A DNA stretch of 64,000 bases from Scalesia atractyloides (GCA_947069175.1 CAMTDV010000018.1:42172869-42236868), one strand, 5' to 3'; numbered from the stretch's first letter, positions 21,303 to 32,864 are shown. Numbers and translations: made by a program. Notes: a model not told the origin generated them from the sequence alone.

Positions 21303-23044
21303 ATGGCTGACGGATCATCTTTTCAAGGCCCTCGATCAGGGATTCAACGCGTTGTTGTCGGACCTCAGGTCGACGGACAAATAGTTGAGGATTCTTCCGG
21401 CGAAGCTAATGCTCAGTATGATCCTAATCATGCGAATATTCCTGTAACGCCGGCGGCTCCTCAGGTCGATGTTACGTCGATTTTGCCACCTGGAGGGACT
21501 CCATTATCGTGGTTAATCAAATCTCAAGCGACTCTAAACGCTATGTATGCTCAGTTATGTGCTCAAACCGGAACTCCAACTTTTCAAGCTCTGGTTAATG
21601 CTCCTCAGGTTCGTGCTTCGCCGGCACCTCGAGTTTTGAGTTATAATACTCAAAGTCATGCTTGTTCCCCTTCGCGCATGCCTGAAGATGGAACAGAAAT
21701 GTATTCTAAAACCAGGAATGATCCTGTTCATTCTGGTAATAGAAAGCAAGAAGCCAACGTTCAACATCGCGCATCTGTCCACTCTCGTTTGGGCCCGCGG
21801 TCTTCGTAGTAACGGGACACCCAACACGTTGAGCTCGATAGAACCTATGACGAAGGGGATAGTGCAAGTATTTTCAATCGAATATCTGCAGATCATGCTA
21901 GTTATAGGCCAAAAATACGTGCAGTATACAATGCAGAAGCTGAGCATGATTACAATTTGGGGTATCGCCCAACCGAAGCAGCTGAGCACTCAAAGTTTAC
22001 CAGAGAGATAGCACTGGCTCCGTTGGAGCGAGCGAAATTACCACCCAACGTTGGAAAGTTCAACGGTTTGATTCATCATGATGATCACATGCGCATCGTT
22101 ACCGGTGCAGGGTTACTTGGGTGCTGGACATTGCCAATGTGGTGTCACTTATTTGTACAAACCCTTACTGGCGTTGCACGCCTTTGGTTTGATAATTTGC
22201 CGGCAGGTAAACTTTCCTCTTGGAATGACTTAAAAGAAAAATTCCTTACACACTTTAGTCAGCAATGGCGATACGTGCGCGACTCCTCAGATGTAATGAA
22301 CATCAAGCGGAAGGACGATGAAAGCCTCGAAGATTTTATAACATGTTACAATAAAGAGGTGTTGGAGATTGGAGATGTCCATGAAGACCTTATACGCGCG
22401 CAGTTCAAGTATGCGGTAAGGTGCGACGAAATGATTAAAGTGTTGTCCGGTACAACTGGTCTTCCAAAAAACTGGGATAAACTCATGGCGGCAGGCAAAG
22501 TCTACGCCCAAACTGAGCGCAACTTAAGTTCTAACATGCCACCTCTAACTTAGAATCGTCCGCAAGACCTGAGTAGAGGTAGTCGCAAGTATAAGAGAAA
22601 TTGGAAAGAGTCAAGTCAGAATTCGTATTCTCCTTATTCACCAATTGATGTGCGAGCAACAATCAAGAACATAACAACTTAAAAAGCGATTAAGCAGGAG
22701 AATAGGGAACGTCAGTGGACTCCCTTAACGAAATCGCCGGTTGAGTTCTCAGCACTGAGAATTATCAGTTTAAATAGCCACAACCAATGAAAAACAAAAA
22801 AAGGCAAGACCCAAATTTGTTCTGTGACTATCATAGAGAGACAAGCCACACAACAGATAACTGCATCAGTCTGCATACGGAGATTGAGAAAGCATTAAAG
22901 AGTAGGAAGCTTACATACCTAGTCCAGAATATGCACAAAGAGATTAAACAGATTATGCGCGAGAACGAAGGGCCTAGCAACAAGAAAATGAAACAGCACG
23001 TTTCCATGATTCAAGGTGGATCATCGCGCAAGCGTAGCCTTTAG
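21303..23044 (+). pseudogene. Tat gag, decayed
   Basis: The frame starting at 21303 (MADGSSFQG) is Pro/Gln/Ala-rich and stops at 21807. The retrotransposon gag domain follows in another frame at 21957-22553, with the typical core FVQTLTGVARLWFDNLP, WNDLKEKFLTHF and DESLEDFITCYNKE (about residues 64-140). A zinc-knuckle-like CDYHRETSHTTDNC lies at about 22820-22860. Stops at 22551 (Thr-stop-Asn) and 23042 replace what looks like CAG codons. Gag forms the particle that packages the RNA. At least one frameshift and two stops make it non-functional. Confidence 0.85.
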
Positions 23045-23059
23045 TATTTTCAAAACAAC

Positions 23060-26000
23060 ACTTGGCGTGAACATCAAGTCATTTTTCCTATCATTCTAGG
23101 AAGTCCTCAAGAAGACCGACCAGTAGTTATCACCGGTATCTTTGGGCACTACCAAACAGACTATATGTTTATAGATCCAGGTAGTTCCATGGATATCATG
23201 TATGAGCAGTGCTTCAAGCAACTAGATCCTGAGGATAAGGCACGCTTGGAACCAGTTGATTTTCCATTAACTGGGTTCTGCAATGAGGCTGTCTTTCCTC
23301 TAGGACAAATCCTTTTTCCTGTTACTTTATCTGATGGGATGTGTTCTCGATCGAGTAACATCAACTTCATGGTGATGCCGGCAAATTCCCGTCATGATGT
23401 ACTATTGGGATGTCGCGCGCAACGTGATTTTAGTATGATTACCTCCGCTCCGCATGCTGCTTGTGGTTTTCTGATACCAAATGGTGTAGCCATACTTTAT
23501 GCGCGGAAAGAAATCATGTCAATTGAGGAACTAGTTATGAAGGCTGGCAAGACATTGCCAAGCAACAAACCAGAAAAGTGGGTACTCAATAATAAGTACC
23601 CTGAGCAGACAATCTTATTAGGGCCTGCAGTCAGTATTGAAATTCGCGCAAAGCTTAAACTACTGTTGTTTCGCAACAAAGACATTTTCGCCTGGATGCC
23701 TGCCGACATGGTTGGTGTCCCGCGCGACGTTGCGGAACATTGCCTGAATGTATTTCCATCAGCAGAACCAGTTGTGCAGAAAAAGCGTAGCCTCGGGTCA
23801 GAAAAGACAGAGGCAATGAACGAACAAGTCACCGAGTTATTAAAAGCGGGTATTCTGCGCGAAGTCAAATACCAGACCTAGGTGGCAAACCCAGTCATGG
23901 TAAAGAAACATAATGGCGGATGGTGGATGTGCGTAGATTTTAAGGATCTAAACAAGGCGTGTCCAAAAGATTGTTATTCTCTTCCTGAGATTGACAAAAA
24001 GGTTGACTCATTAGCTTCCTTTCGCTGGAAATGTTTTCTAGATTGTTATAAAGGTTATCATCAGGTCTTGATGAAAAAAGAGGACGAAGATAAAACCGCT
24101 TTTCGCACGGAGAAGGGCATTTTTTGTTATAGCAAGATGCCTTTTGGTCTCCGCAATGCGGGAGCTACTTATCAAAGATTGATGGATACAGTGTTTGGAG
24201 ATGACATCGGGAAAACTGTGGAAGTCTACATTGATGATTTGGTCATTATGAGTAATTCAGAAGACACTATGCTAGACAACATTCAACGAACTTCTGATTC
24301 TCTGCGCGAGGTAAATCTAAAGTTAAATCCCAACAAATGCTCCTTCGGCATGGAGGAGGGCAAATTTTTGGGTTTCATCGTCACCAAAGACGGTTTCAAA
24401 GTTAATCCCGAAAAGGTCGAGGCAATACAAAAAATGTCTTCTCCTACTACCATCAAAGAGATGCAACGTTTGGCTGGAAGGTTAGCTGCGCTATACCAAT
24501 TCCTCGCCAATCATGCTACAAAGTCTTATTCATTTATTCGAACCTTGTGCAATGTACGAAAAGCAAAGAGTTCGCATGGACTCCTGAAGCTGATCAAGCT
24601 TTCCAGCAGATGAAAGATTGTTTAGTTCAACTTCCCACACTTATTGCTCCTCATGAAAAAGAACCCATGGTCTTATATCTTGCTGCATCCGAGGTAGCAG
24701 TAGGTGCCGTCTTGTTGGTAGAATGCGCAGGGGTCCAGTCTCCAATTTATTATATCAGCAAGATGTTGAACGATCCAGAGACAAGGTATTCAATCATGGA
24801 GAAATTAGTTTTAGCATTGGTCCATGCTTCGCGCAGGCTACGAAGATACTTTTCTGGACATGTTATTGCAGTTTTAACAAATTTTCACATTGGCCAAGTC
24901 CTGGCCAAACCAGATGTTTCTGGACGACTTGCGAAATGGGCAATAGATTGGGAGGTTATAACATTTGTTATAAACCTAGACCAGCTATCAAAGGCCAAGT
25001 TTTGGCAGATTTCATCGCTGAAATTCCCGCCGATAAACTTGAAGAATGCCAAGCAATCTAAAACCCAGTCCTAGTCATCGACAATAGAGCCTGGACATTG
25101 TTTACAGATGGCGCATCAAACAGTAATGGGGCTGGAGCAGGTCTTCGATTGATGAGTCCAGAGGGAGCAACATTCACATATGCAATTCAGTTGGATTTTA
25201 AAAGCACCAACAACGAGGCCGAATATGAAGCTTTCCTAGCAGGCTTACGCCTCGCTATCAAAATGGGTGCAACAAATTTAGAAGCCCATGTTGATTCATT
25301 ACTAGTTGCTGAGCAAGTAGTTAGAACGTACGATGCAATGTGAGATATCATTGCTCTATACTTGACGCAAGCCAAGGCTCTTATAGCACAGTTCCAACAA
25401 TTTAAAATCACACACGTCATGCTGACGCTCTAAGCAAACTCGCTGCAACTAGTTTCAAGCATTTGGCAAAAGAGGTTCGCATCAAGGTTTTAAGTAATCA
25501 ATCAGTCCCTCTCAAACAAGTGACAATGGTCGAAGTAGGAGATCCATCATGGATGTCTCCAATAATGATGTATTTGTTACATGGTTCTTTACAAGAAGAT
25601 AAAGCGCAAGCACGTAAGTTACGATGCAAAGCCCTCAATTATGAAATGATTGACGATATTCTGTACCGACGCTCTTACATGGGTCCTTCGCTTCGCTGTG
25701 TTGACAAACATGACGCGCAATACCTAATCAGGGAGGTCCATGAAGGGCTATGTGGCATACATTCTGGGCCGCGCATGGTCGTAGCCAAAGTGAAAAGCGC
25801 AGGGTATTATTGGCCCGGAATGTATGTTGACGCAGTAGAGATCTTGCGCAAATGAATGTCCTGCCAAAGGCATGCCCCTAAAACGTTGCGCCCAAAGAAT
25901 CCTTTGATACCCGTCACAACAGCTTGGCCATTTCAACAATGGGCCATTGATTTAGTGGGACCATTTCCGAATGCGCCCAACGCAGTAAAGTTTATCATTG

Positions 26001-26794
26001 TTGCGGTCGATTACTTCACCAAATGGGTTGAAGCCAAACCTTTAGCTTCTACTACAGCGATGGTAATTCGCAAATTCATCTTGGAACGTATTATTTGCCG
26101 TTTTGGTCTGCCCATGCGCATTATTACAGACAACGGTCCAAATTTAACGGCTCAAGAGCTGCAAACATGGATGATCGAAATGGGAATCCAGCATGTTTTC
26201 GCTTCTGTTACACACCCACAAGCAAATGATCAAGTTGAAAGCATAAACAAATAGTTGGTCGACGGTATCAAGGCCCGCCTTGGCACAGCACGGCGGGGGT
26301 GGGTTGATGAATTGCCTAGCCTCTTGTGGGCACACTGAACTATGCCCAAGACTAGTACTGGAGAAACTCCTTTTAGCCTTGTGTACGACATGGAAGCTGT
26401 GATTCCTGCCAAAATTGGGTTACCATCTCCAAGAATGCTAGCTTTGGAAAAACAAGATAACGAAGAACAAAGGCGCATCGACCTAGACTTATTGGAAGAA
26501 CGACGAGAAAATGCAATGATTCGCGAAGCTAAATACAAGTCCCAGCTTGAAAAGTATTACAACAAAAGGGTGCGCATCTGTTCCTTTTTGCCTGGCGACT
26601 TTGTTCTTCGCGATAATGAAGCGTCGAATGTCGAAAAACCGGGGAAGTTAGCCCCGCGATGGGAAGGTCCGTACGTGATATATGACGTATTAGGAAAAGG
26701 CGCGTACACTGAAGCGTATGGACGGATCCAACGTTCCTCGAACCTGGAATGCCCAACAACTACGCCGATGTTAAATGTAATCTCAGTCCTCTAA
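23060..26794 (+). pseudogene. Tat pol (protease, reverse transcriptase, RNase H, second RNase H, integrase), decayed
   Basis: Domain order: aspartic protease with FIDPGSS at about 23170 (usual D-T/S-G changed to D-P-G); reverse transcriptase 23750-24540 with CVDFKDLNKACPKD, MPFGLRNAGATYQRLMD and the catalytic YIDDLVIMS at about 24226; RNase H 24560-25000 (FAWTPEADQAF, LYLAASE); second, Tat-type RNase H 25095-25345 (LFTDGASNSNGAGAG, NNEAEYEA); integrase 25660-26790 with the AIDLVGPFP, ITDNGPNLT and HPQANDQVESINK blocks carrying the D-D-E triad. Stops at 23879, 25341, 25853, 26252 and 26337, plus frameshifts near 24540 and 25390, break it into pieces. Several stops are CAG-to-TAG, CGA-to-TGA or TGG-to-TAG. 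Confidence 0.9.
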
Positions 26795-27160
26795 GCAACT
26801 TCTGAGCGTTGCGTAACGAGACTGCTTACTTTATTTTGTTATGTAATTTTAGTGGTAGCCATAGCTTTGCGCTTTATCAGTATGAATAAAATACTTTGCC
26901 ACTACTTACAGTCTTATATATGTTCATTTACAAATGCATGCAATTCCTTTGGATAAACAAAAACACAAACTCATGAGCCACAAGCTAATTTAATACTTAC
27001 GCTCACACATGAGAGAAGAAATTGTTCATTTGTCTATCCTACACAAGTAATTGGTCCCATGCAAACATTGTAAAGCTGAAATATATTATATTCATATCCA
27101 CAATACTTGCGCAGCAGCGCAACATTACAAGTTATCGTAAAGTAAAAAATTACAAATTTC
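26795..27160. other. Non-coding spacer between pol and the antisense gene
   Basis: AT-rich DNA between two convergent genes (pol on plus, extra gene on minus). It would contain the 3' end of the antisense transcript. Nothing else was recognised. Confidence 0.5.
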
Positions 27161-27492
27161 CTATTCTATGGATTTGGTTCCCGCCTGCTTCTCTGATGAA
27201 GAAAAGATCTCCTTTAGCTTATCAACAAAGTCGTCTTGCTGCAGCACAGCGTCCACAAGGTCCATAATCGGAATTTGCAATTGATCGTATTTTTCTTTGG
27301 CAGCAAAACAAATGGCGGCAGTATTTAGCCCATGCGTGGCAGCACGGCTGGTATCCCATTCGGTCTTCAGTGCATGGGCCACGTGCAAAGTGCATTCTCT
27401 ATAGCCCTCGGCATGCCCGTCATGCGCTCCGCCATCATTAATTCTACCACTCTCTCATCCAACTCTGTAGAGTTAAGAATGGCATTTGCGAT

Positions 27493-27559
27493 CTGTACAC
27501 AAATAGAATTAGTATATGTTGCGACAATCAAACAAGACATAAAGAAAAGGGAATATTAC
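27493..27559 (-). other. Intron 4 of the antisense extra gene
   Basis: Donor GTAATA, branch-like ATACTAAT, acceptor TGTACAG, 67 bp, phase 0. The frame continues from EYGIVE to IANAILNS. Confidence 0.75.
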
Positions 27560-28745
27560 CTCCACAATTCCATACTCCTGTAACCAGGTAAGCTGGTTCA
27601 TGAGGGATTCGGCCAAGCTTTCTGCGGTAGCGCGAGCAACCTCCGTGTCGTTAAGTTTTTGTTCACCTTCAGTTAAACGGCGGATCAACTCGGCTTTCTC
27701 TGTTCGGTGAAGGTTGATATCTTTCTTCAAACAACCTCAGCTTGCAGCCGCGCCTGGTCAAAGAGCATAGCAGTTAGATCATCAATTTCTTTATTCTTAA
27801 GAAGGAGAGTCATTTTGGTTGATACCTCATTCTGCTCGTTCCTTTCTCTGTGTGAGCGCGCCTCTTCTGCTGCCGCAACTGCATCAGCTTTCTCTTTTTT
27901 GAGTTTCTCAATTTCGTTGCGCAGAGAAATTTTTCTTTGTTGTCACGATCGCAAGCCTCCACAAAGCGCTTGCGCTCGTCCGCATATTGCGCAACAGAGG
28001 CCTCACACTTGCGCTTCCAAGACAGCGCAACCCATTCTTCAGTCTTCTTCTATTCCTCAAACTGGGCCTTTACCGCCTCAAAATCGACGAGCATTTTCAA
28101 CGTCTTCTCCTTCTCAAGTTTGGCCTTCGCCTTTTCGAGCTCAACCTCATCCCACTCTTGTTCATGCTGCGCCATTCGCGCATAATTCTATTCATTGTGG
28201 AAGAGGCAAGGGCAGACTCTTGTAGATATGACTCGTAAGTAGCCTCGTGGTCTTTTTCTTCCTGGCGCTTCACCTCCGTCGGGGGGAAGATGCCCTTATA
28301 CCACTCCCTACAGGAGTGCCAATCAAGGAAAACATCGCCCTGCTTAACTTTCCACACGGGCTGATGAATCACAGAGGCCCGCCTCTTAGAATAAGAGCGA
28401 TAATAATAGTCCCAGGCGTCTCCTCTGGGCGAATAGGCGACTCCTCCTCCGAATCCTCAACAAACACAAAGCCTTCTTGTGTTGAGGGTCCGGCTCCCTT
28501 GGATATCAACTTTGACGGTTCCCCAGCATCTGTAGTCGTATCTTTAGCCTGCTCGCCAGCAGGATTCTCAGTATCAAAATTTTTGGGCTCTTCTTCTTGA
28601 GCCACTTTCTCAATATTTTCCGGGACGATGGCGTCGGCATCAGGAACAGGAGTTTCTTGCCCCGCATCTCCCTCCTCAACATTCTCAGGCCTGCGCGGCG
28701 ATGGTATAGCAGATGAGGTGGCCAGCGTAGCCTTCACCATTTTCT

Positions 28746-28824
28746 CTGCAAAGCATATCAACAAATACCAAGTATGAGATTCTGCGCAACTTTTTGACAG
28801 AAAGGCGCAACAAACAAAACGTAC
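28746..28824 (-). other. Intron 3 of the antisense extra gene
   Basis: Donor GTACGT, acceptor TTTGCAG, 79 bp. Joining the exons continues the frame from FAKKFSP to EKMVKAT. Confidence 0.7.
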
Positions 28825-29264
28825 CAGGTGAAAATTTCTTTGCAAAGACATCCAGATTGCCCTTCTTACCAATGCGCGGGTGCGCAACTTTTGTTGGCGC
28901 AGGGGTTTTAGTTTCCCCCTCATTCCTCTTCTTGAAGTGCGCTTCAATGCCTCTTCCGGGCTAGAGGGTACTTCCAAGGGATCATCTGGGTTCGCAGCTG
29001 GAAGAGAGGAGGTGTCAATGGGTTCAGGCTTTGGTTTCTTCGAACCTACAGGCGCAAGACCCTCCAGTGAGTCCGACACCACCACATAATTGCACCAAGA
29101 GTCAGATACAAGATGCGTACCTTTCTTGCCCTCAGCTTTCGCAGCAGCTGATGGCTTGGTTTTCTGATTTGGGTTGGAAGGAGGAGGCGCAGCAGCTGCA
29201 GCAGCAGTTGGTTTCTTCTTCTTCTTCTTCGAATAAGGGCCTACGCCCAAGTTTAGCAAGTCAC

Positions 29265-29383
29265 CTACATAATCAATCATATTGAGCAAAGGTTGCGCCA
29301 TTAGTTATATTGCAATATTACTTAGAAAAATGTTCAAAAGTAATATTGCAATATCAACTTAGGCTTTGTAAGAGCTTAGTTAC
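29265..29383 (-). other. Intron 2 of the antisense extra gene
   Basis: Donor GTAACT, acceptor TATGTAG, 119 bp. Joining the exons continues the frame from SSKT to GDLLNLG. Confidence 0.65.
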
Positions 29384-29537
29384 CAGTTTTCGAAGATGGT
29401 TGCGCCTCAAGATCCTCCTTCTTGGGCAACTCAAAGTTCCCCAAGATTTGTGAGAACCAAGTTTCCTCACCATCAGCAAGAGGCACGACGGCCATTTTCC
29501 CTTTCTCTCTTGAAAGAGACCAAGTAGAGAGGCGCAG

Positions 29538-29610
29538 CTACATAACAAACATTTTTGCATCAGTACATATCTGTTGAAAGATATTGCTAGGAAGTTAAAG
29601 GGTTACATAC
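29538..29610 (-). other. Intron 1 of the antisense extra gene
   Basis: Donor GTATGT, acceptor TTATGTAG, 73 bp. The following exon is open in a frame one base off, so a small indel has occurred near this junction. Confidence 0.6.
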
Positions 29611-30408
29611 CAGTTCCATCTTCGGTATACACCGGTTTTTCCCGGCGTTCCTCCTTCCAGAAAATACTCATCCCGGCGGCGATGAGGGCCCTCTCCGGCA
29701 AAACGATATTGGGCACATCTTTAATATCTTGATACTATACCTCGTCGGCAGGTATGGGAAGGGTCTCCAGCTCGATCTCATCACCGGCCCAGAATGTCAT
29801 CTTCATTGGGATCACCGCCTCCTTGATGAAGAAGAACTTCTGCTTCCAGTCGTGGTAGGACTTCGGCGGCACTAGCAGCAATCGTTTGGCTTGCACACGC
29901 TATTGGAACGAATAAAAACCCAACGAGCAGTGCAGTTGGTAGAAAACCCTAAACTTCTCGACCGACGGCATGATCTGCATCGATCGGCAAAAGAACTTAA
30001 AATGCCGGATCCTCACCATTCCCATTGGGCTCAACTGAGAAATGTGAATCTTGTAAAAACCGAGAATTTCCAGCAAGAAATGGGTCACCGGAAGCCGGAA
30101 GTTCCCTTCGGCAAAATAATCGTAAAATAATGTAATGTAGCCGGCCGGCGCATCAGCCGCCGTGGCATTCGCCACCAGAAAAAATGCCTTCCAAGTAGGA
30201 GCAAAGAGAAAGTTGGTGGCAAGATTATCTAAATCTTTCTTCGACCACTTCAACGGTGGCAAACTTGATGACATCTCAGCAGAACTTGCACCGGTGGCCA
30301 TAACAAAAACTTTGAAGAATACTTCGAAAATTTTGAAGATCGCCGAAGATATGAACTTAAATTTCTCTCAAGTTGTGATTAGTGAGGAAGCAAATGGATC
30401 GTTGATCC

Positions 30409-30417
30409 CTTTATATA
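30409..30417 (-). promoter_or_regulatory. TATA box of the antisense extra gene
   Basis: On the minus strand this is TATATAAAG, 108 bp before the start codon at 30301. The distance fits transcription starting near 30380 with a short 5' UTR. Confidence 0.65.
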
Positions 30418-30560
30418 CTAACCGCAACTAATGAACGATTTGACTGCAGTGACTTTTGTGACCATCACGTATCCCAAAGTAACCGCAGGGGCAAGTGGGG
30501 AACAGTAACCGCCTCACGCGCGCGAGTGTCGCCGAAAAGGATTAAATACGGTAAGACATG

Positions 30561-30585
30561 TACTGTTGACAGCCTGTCAACAGTA
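30561..30585. promoter_or_regulatory. 25-bp perfect palindrome with W-box cores
   Basis: Two 12-base arms (TACTGTTGACAG and its inverse) flank a single C. Each arm contains TTGAC, the core recognised by WRKY factors. It lies about 145 bp upstream of the antisense TATA box. Confidence 0.5.
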
Positions 30586-30637
30586 CCACCACGTCTCAAG
30601 AACGTGCGCCGTCACCAACTACACCATTCAGATAAGT

Positions 30638-30647
30638 GACACGTGTC
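30638..30647. promoter_or_regulatory. Palindromic G-box GACACGTGTC
   Basis: This perfect ten-base palindrome contains CACGTG, the core bound by bZIP and bHLH factors. Other ACGT strings lie nearby (CCACGTC 30590, GACACGTCACC 30690). It is upstream of the antisense gene and inside the element's internal region. Confidence 0.5.
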
Positions 30648-30803
30648 TAAGTATATTTGAAATTCAAATACTTTTTCAAAATTCACTTACGACACGTCAC
30701 CAAGATGCATAAAGCAACAAAAAGCTAGTCCTTACCTAGCGCAACACATATATCTTAAGTCCAGTGCTCCACCTACTTTCTATTCTTACATAGGAGCAAC
30801 ACT

Positions 30804-30816
30804 GGACTGGGGGACT
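30804..30816 (+). other. Polypurine tract of the Tat element
   Basis: GGACTGGGGGACT ends exactly at the 3' LTR start, as needed for priming plus-strand DNA synthesis. Confidence 0.75.
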
Positions 30817-32045
30817 TGAAGGGGTATGGTCCCAAAAACCTTACGCCAATCAAGGAAACCATACCCATTAATAACTTCTAAGAAAACTGCTTGAAGACTT
30901 CTTTGCCAAAATAAGATTTATTAGAACTATGCGCCAAATATCCAAGAGAGGAAAGGATCATATAACTACCTTGCGCGGGCTCGCGCAAGGTTCAAAGTTA
31001 AAAACCTAAACATTCTCTTGGGATAAATGCTTCATTTAACTACTTTGCGCGGCTCGCGCTAGGTTCAAAGTTAATCTTGAACACTCTCGTTTGATAATGC
31101 TTCATTTAACTACCTTGCGCGGTCTCGCGCAAGGTTCAAAGTTAACCTTGAACATTCTCGTTTGATAATGCTTCATTTAACTACCTTGCAAGGGCTCACA
31201 CAAGGTTTAAAGTTAACCTTGAACATTCTCGTTTGATAATGCTTCATGCACAAACCTTGCACAGATATTTATATCAAAGCAAGTATCCACCAAACGTTGC
31301 GCTAAGCAATAAGGAGAAGAAGGAAGATCAAATTAACTAACTTGCGCTTCTCACGCAAGGAAACAGTAAATCCTGAGAAAGTTTCCCTTAGCAAAATTCT
31401 TGACTTAGTGCAGAAGCAAAGGGAATCTTTTCTGTTGTAACAGAATGTACACATGGGGAATAATAGATGGGTAACAGCTGTGAAACCTTCTAGAAGCCAT
31501 TAACACCCAATCGTGCAAGCATCTCTTCGGTTATAACCAATTGCCACGTGGCAGCATCTAGACGGCTAAGGAAGATCGCGGTGATGGCATGCTCACATTT
31601 ATAAGATGTAGTGATCTCATGTTAACACATGGCACCTCTCTAACCGCTGATGAGCTCACGATCCGTGTGCACTAACGGATTGCCAACAAACGTTAACGGA
31701 ATAGCAAAAGATTCCGTTAAAGTTAACTATCTCTCTTTTTGGCGCCAAACAACGGCTATAAATAAGTAACTTGGAGTTCAAGGAAAGGTATTCACTCTCA
31801 ACTACTCTCTCTCTTACAATACTTACTTTCGACTACCTGTACTTATTCTCACGCCGAAGGGTGGTCACGGAGAGAATCCCCCTTCTCCCCGTGGCGAGCT
31901 AACGGTGTTTTGTTTTGCAGGATCAGCAGAAGTAGTGTATTATTCATCATCCATCGTGAAACCAAACGGAGGGTTAACCCTTTTATGCAGAGTCCATTCC
32001 ATAGATCTACTTAGATTCCTGTCTAGTTGATCTAGGGTTTCTTCA
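30817..32045 (+). repeat. 3' LTR of the Tat element (1229 bp)
   Basis: Same ends as the 5' LTR. It has four instead of three of the 71-bp tandem units (30964-31249), and TATAAATA at 31757-31764. Differences from the 5' copy are mostly transitions, in addition to one cluster near 30890. Confidence 0.92.
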
Positions 32046-32299
32046 CCTTGCACGTTTCCATCACTTCCAATTCTGAAACATTGGGATTACTGCTTGTTTA
32101 AGTCATAACTCAGAATTATATAATACAAGAAAACTCAAATTGATTGAAGCAATGAAGTGAATCTTGGGAAAACTTGAAGTGATGTACCTTTGGACTGATA
32201 ATGCGAGTGAACGGGTCTCCAAGAGTAGAAAGCATCCCTCTTATCTTGTATCAAAACAAGATATGATGTTATTCTCATTGTAGCTAATGACATGTATTA

Positions 32300-32523
32300 T
32301 ATAACAGTAGCATAATCCTCCTTGTATGTATCCAAAACAAATGATAAAGATTCAAACCATAATAGAAATTCTTCTGTTACACCAATGTCCATGCACCAAC
32401 AGCACCCGTTCAAGAAACCAGAACTGAGCATTATGTTGACACCAATAGTTCTCACATTCATGAAGAAGCCAACACTTCTACCACAAATAGGATGTAATGT
32501 GCATTGACAATGACCATAATGCA
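32300..32523 (-). pseudogene. Captured PHD-gene exon C (extended PHD, C-terminal part)
   Basis: An acceptor TTTACAG precedes 32523. The exon reads HYGHCQCTLHPICGRSVGFF followed by MNVRT, matching the H-x2-C and H-x2-C region of plant extended PHD domains. After MNVRT the frame drifts, so the downstream limit is uncertain. It lies within the CACTA element and is a gene fragment, not a working gene. Confidence 0.7.
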
Positions 32524-32630
32524 CTGTAAACAATATTAAAACCAATTTTTCTAGGAGGGATCGATGAATGAAAAAGAAAAAAAATATGTAAGCTCAGATA
32601 TATAAGAAATTCATTTTAACCATCCCTTGA

Positions 32631-32773
32631 GACAGACACCCTCTTTGCGGGTGCAAACAATACATAAGTCATTCCCGTTAGCAATTTCATATTCGCATTA
32701 TGACATGACATCATCAAAGTGAACTAGTGTCCACCTGAATGTTGCCTCCTGAATGTTGTTTCCACTGTATCAT
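32631..32773 (-). pseudogene. Captured PHD-gene exon B (extended PHD, middle part)
   Basis: An acceptor ATACAG lies near 32767. A damaged start, recognisable as ETTFRRQHSGG, is followed after a frameshift by NGNDLCIVCTRKEGVCLK. This corresponds to the C-x2-C zinc-binding pair of the extended PHD. The order relative to exons A and C is as in a real gene. Confidence 0.65.
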
Positions 32774-32864
32774 AAAATCAAAAGAACACTTAGTTCAACT
32801 CAGATTGCAATAAAGTAAGACCCATGAACATTAGGGTCAGTTTTGGCCTTTTAGAACAACCCGG

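Larger units (their letters stand above)
27161..30301 (-). pseudogene. Spliced antisense extra gene of the Tat element (gypsy-type transposase_28-like protein)
   Basis: The start at 30301 opens with MATGASSAEM. The N-terminal block, with GYITLFYDYF, FLLEILGFYKIHISQL, RIRHFKFFCRS and KFRVFYQLH, matches what I know as the plant putative gypsy-type transposon domain (Pfam Transposase_28, PF04195), found in extra ORFs of Tat elements. Next come an acidic/Pro-rich linker with a six-lysine stretch, a W-x-V-x-Q...WHSCREWYKGIFPP block (about 28190-28370), and a long coiled coil to the end (LLLKNKEIDDLTAM, TEKAELIRRLTEGEQ). Four introns with GT-AG ends interrupt it. Intron removal keeps the frame at three of the four. 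Frameshifts (near 29535, 28945, 28415, 27910, 27730 and 27425) and two early stops show decay. Its role is unknown. Confidence 0.8.
20083..32045 (+). mobile_element. Complete Tat-lineage Ty3/Gypsy retrotransposon with antisense extra gene, nested in the CACTA element
   Basis: LTRs at 20083-21238 and 30817-32045 are flanked by CCTTG duplications (20078-20082 and 32046-32050). Order on the plus strand: LTR, primer site, gag, protease, reverse transcriptase, RNase H, a second RNase H-like domain, integrase, then about 4 kb holding a minus-strand gene, a polypurine tract and the 3' LTR. The second RNase H and the antisense extra ORF place it in the Tat lineage of non-chromodomain Gypsy elements. 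Many stops and frameshifts make it non-autonomous. The LTRs differ at scattered, mostly transition, positions and by one tandem unit. Confidence 0.93.

Noticed and set aside
21555..21989. Minus-strand protein opposite the Tat gag
   Set aside because: It is the shadow of gag coding sequence, with no domain.
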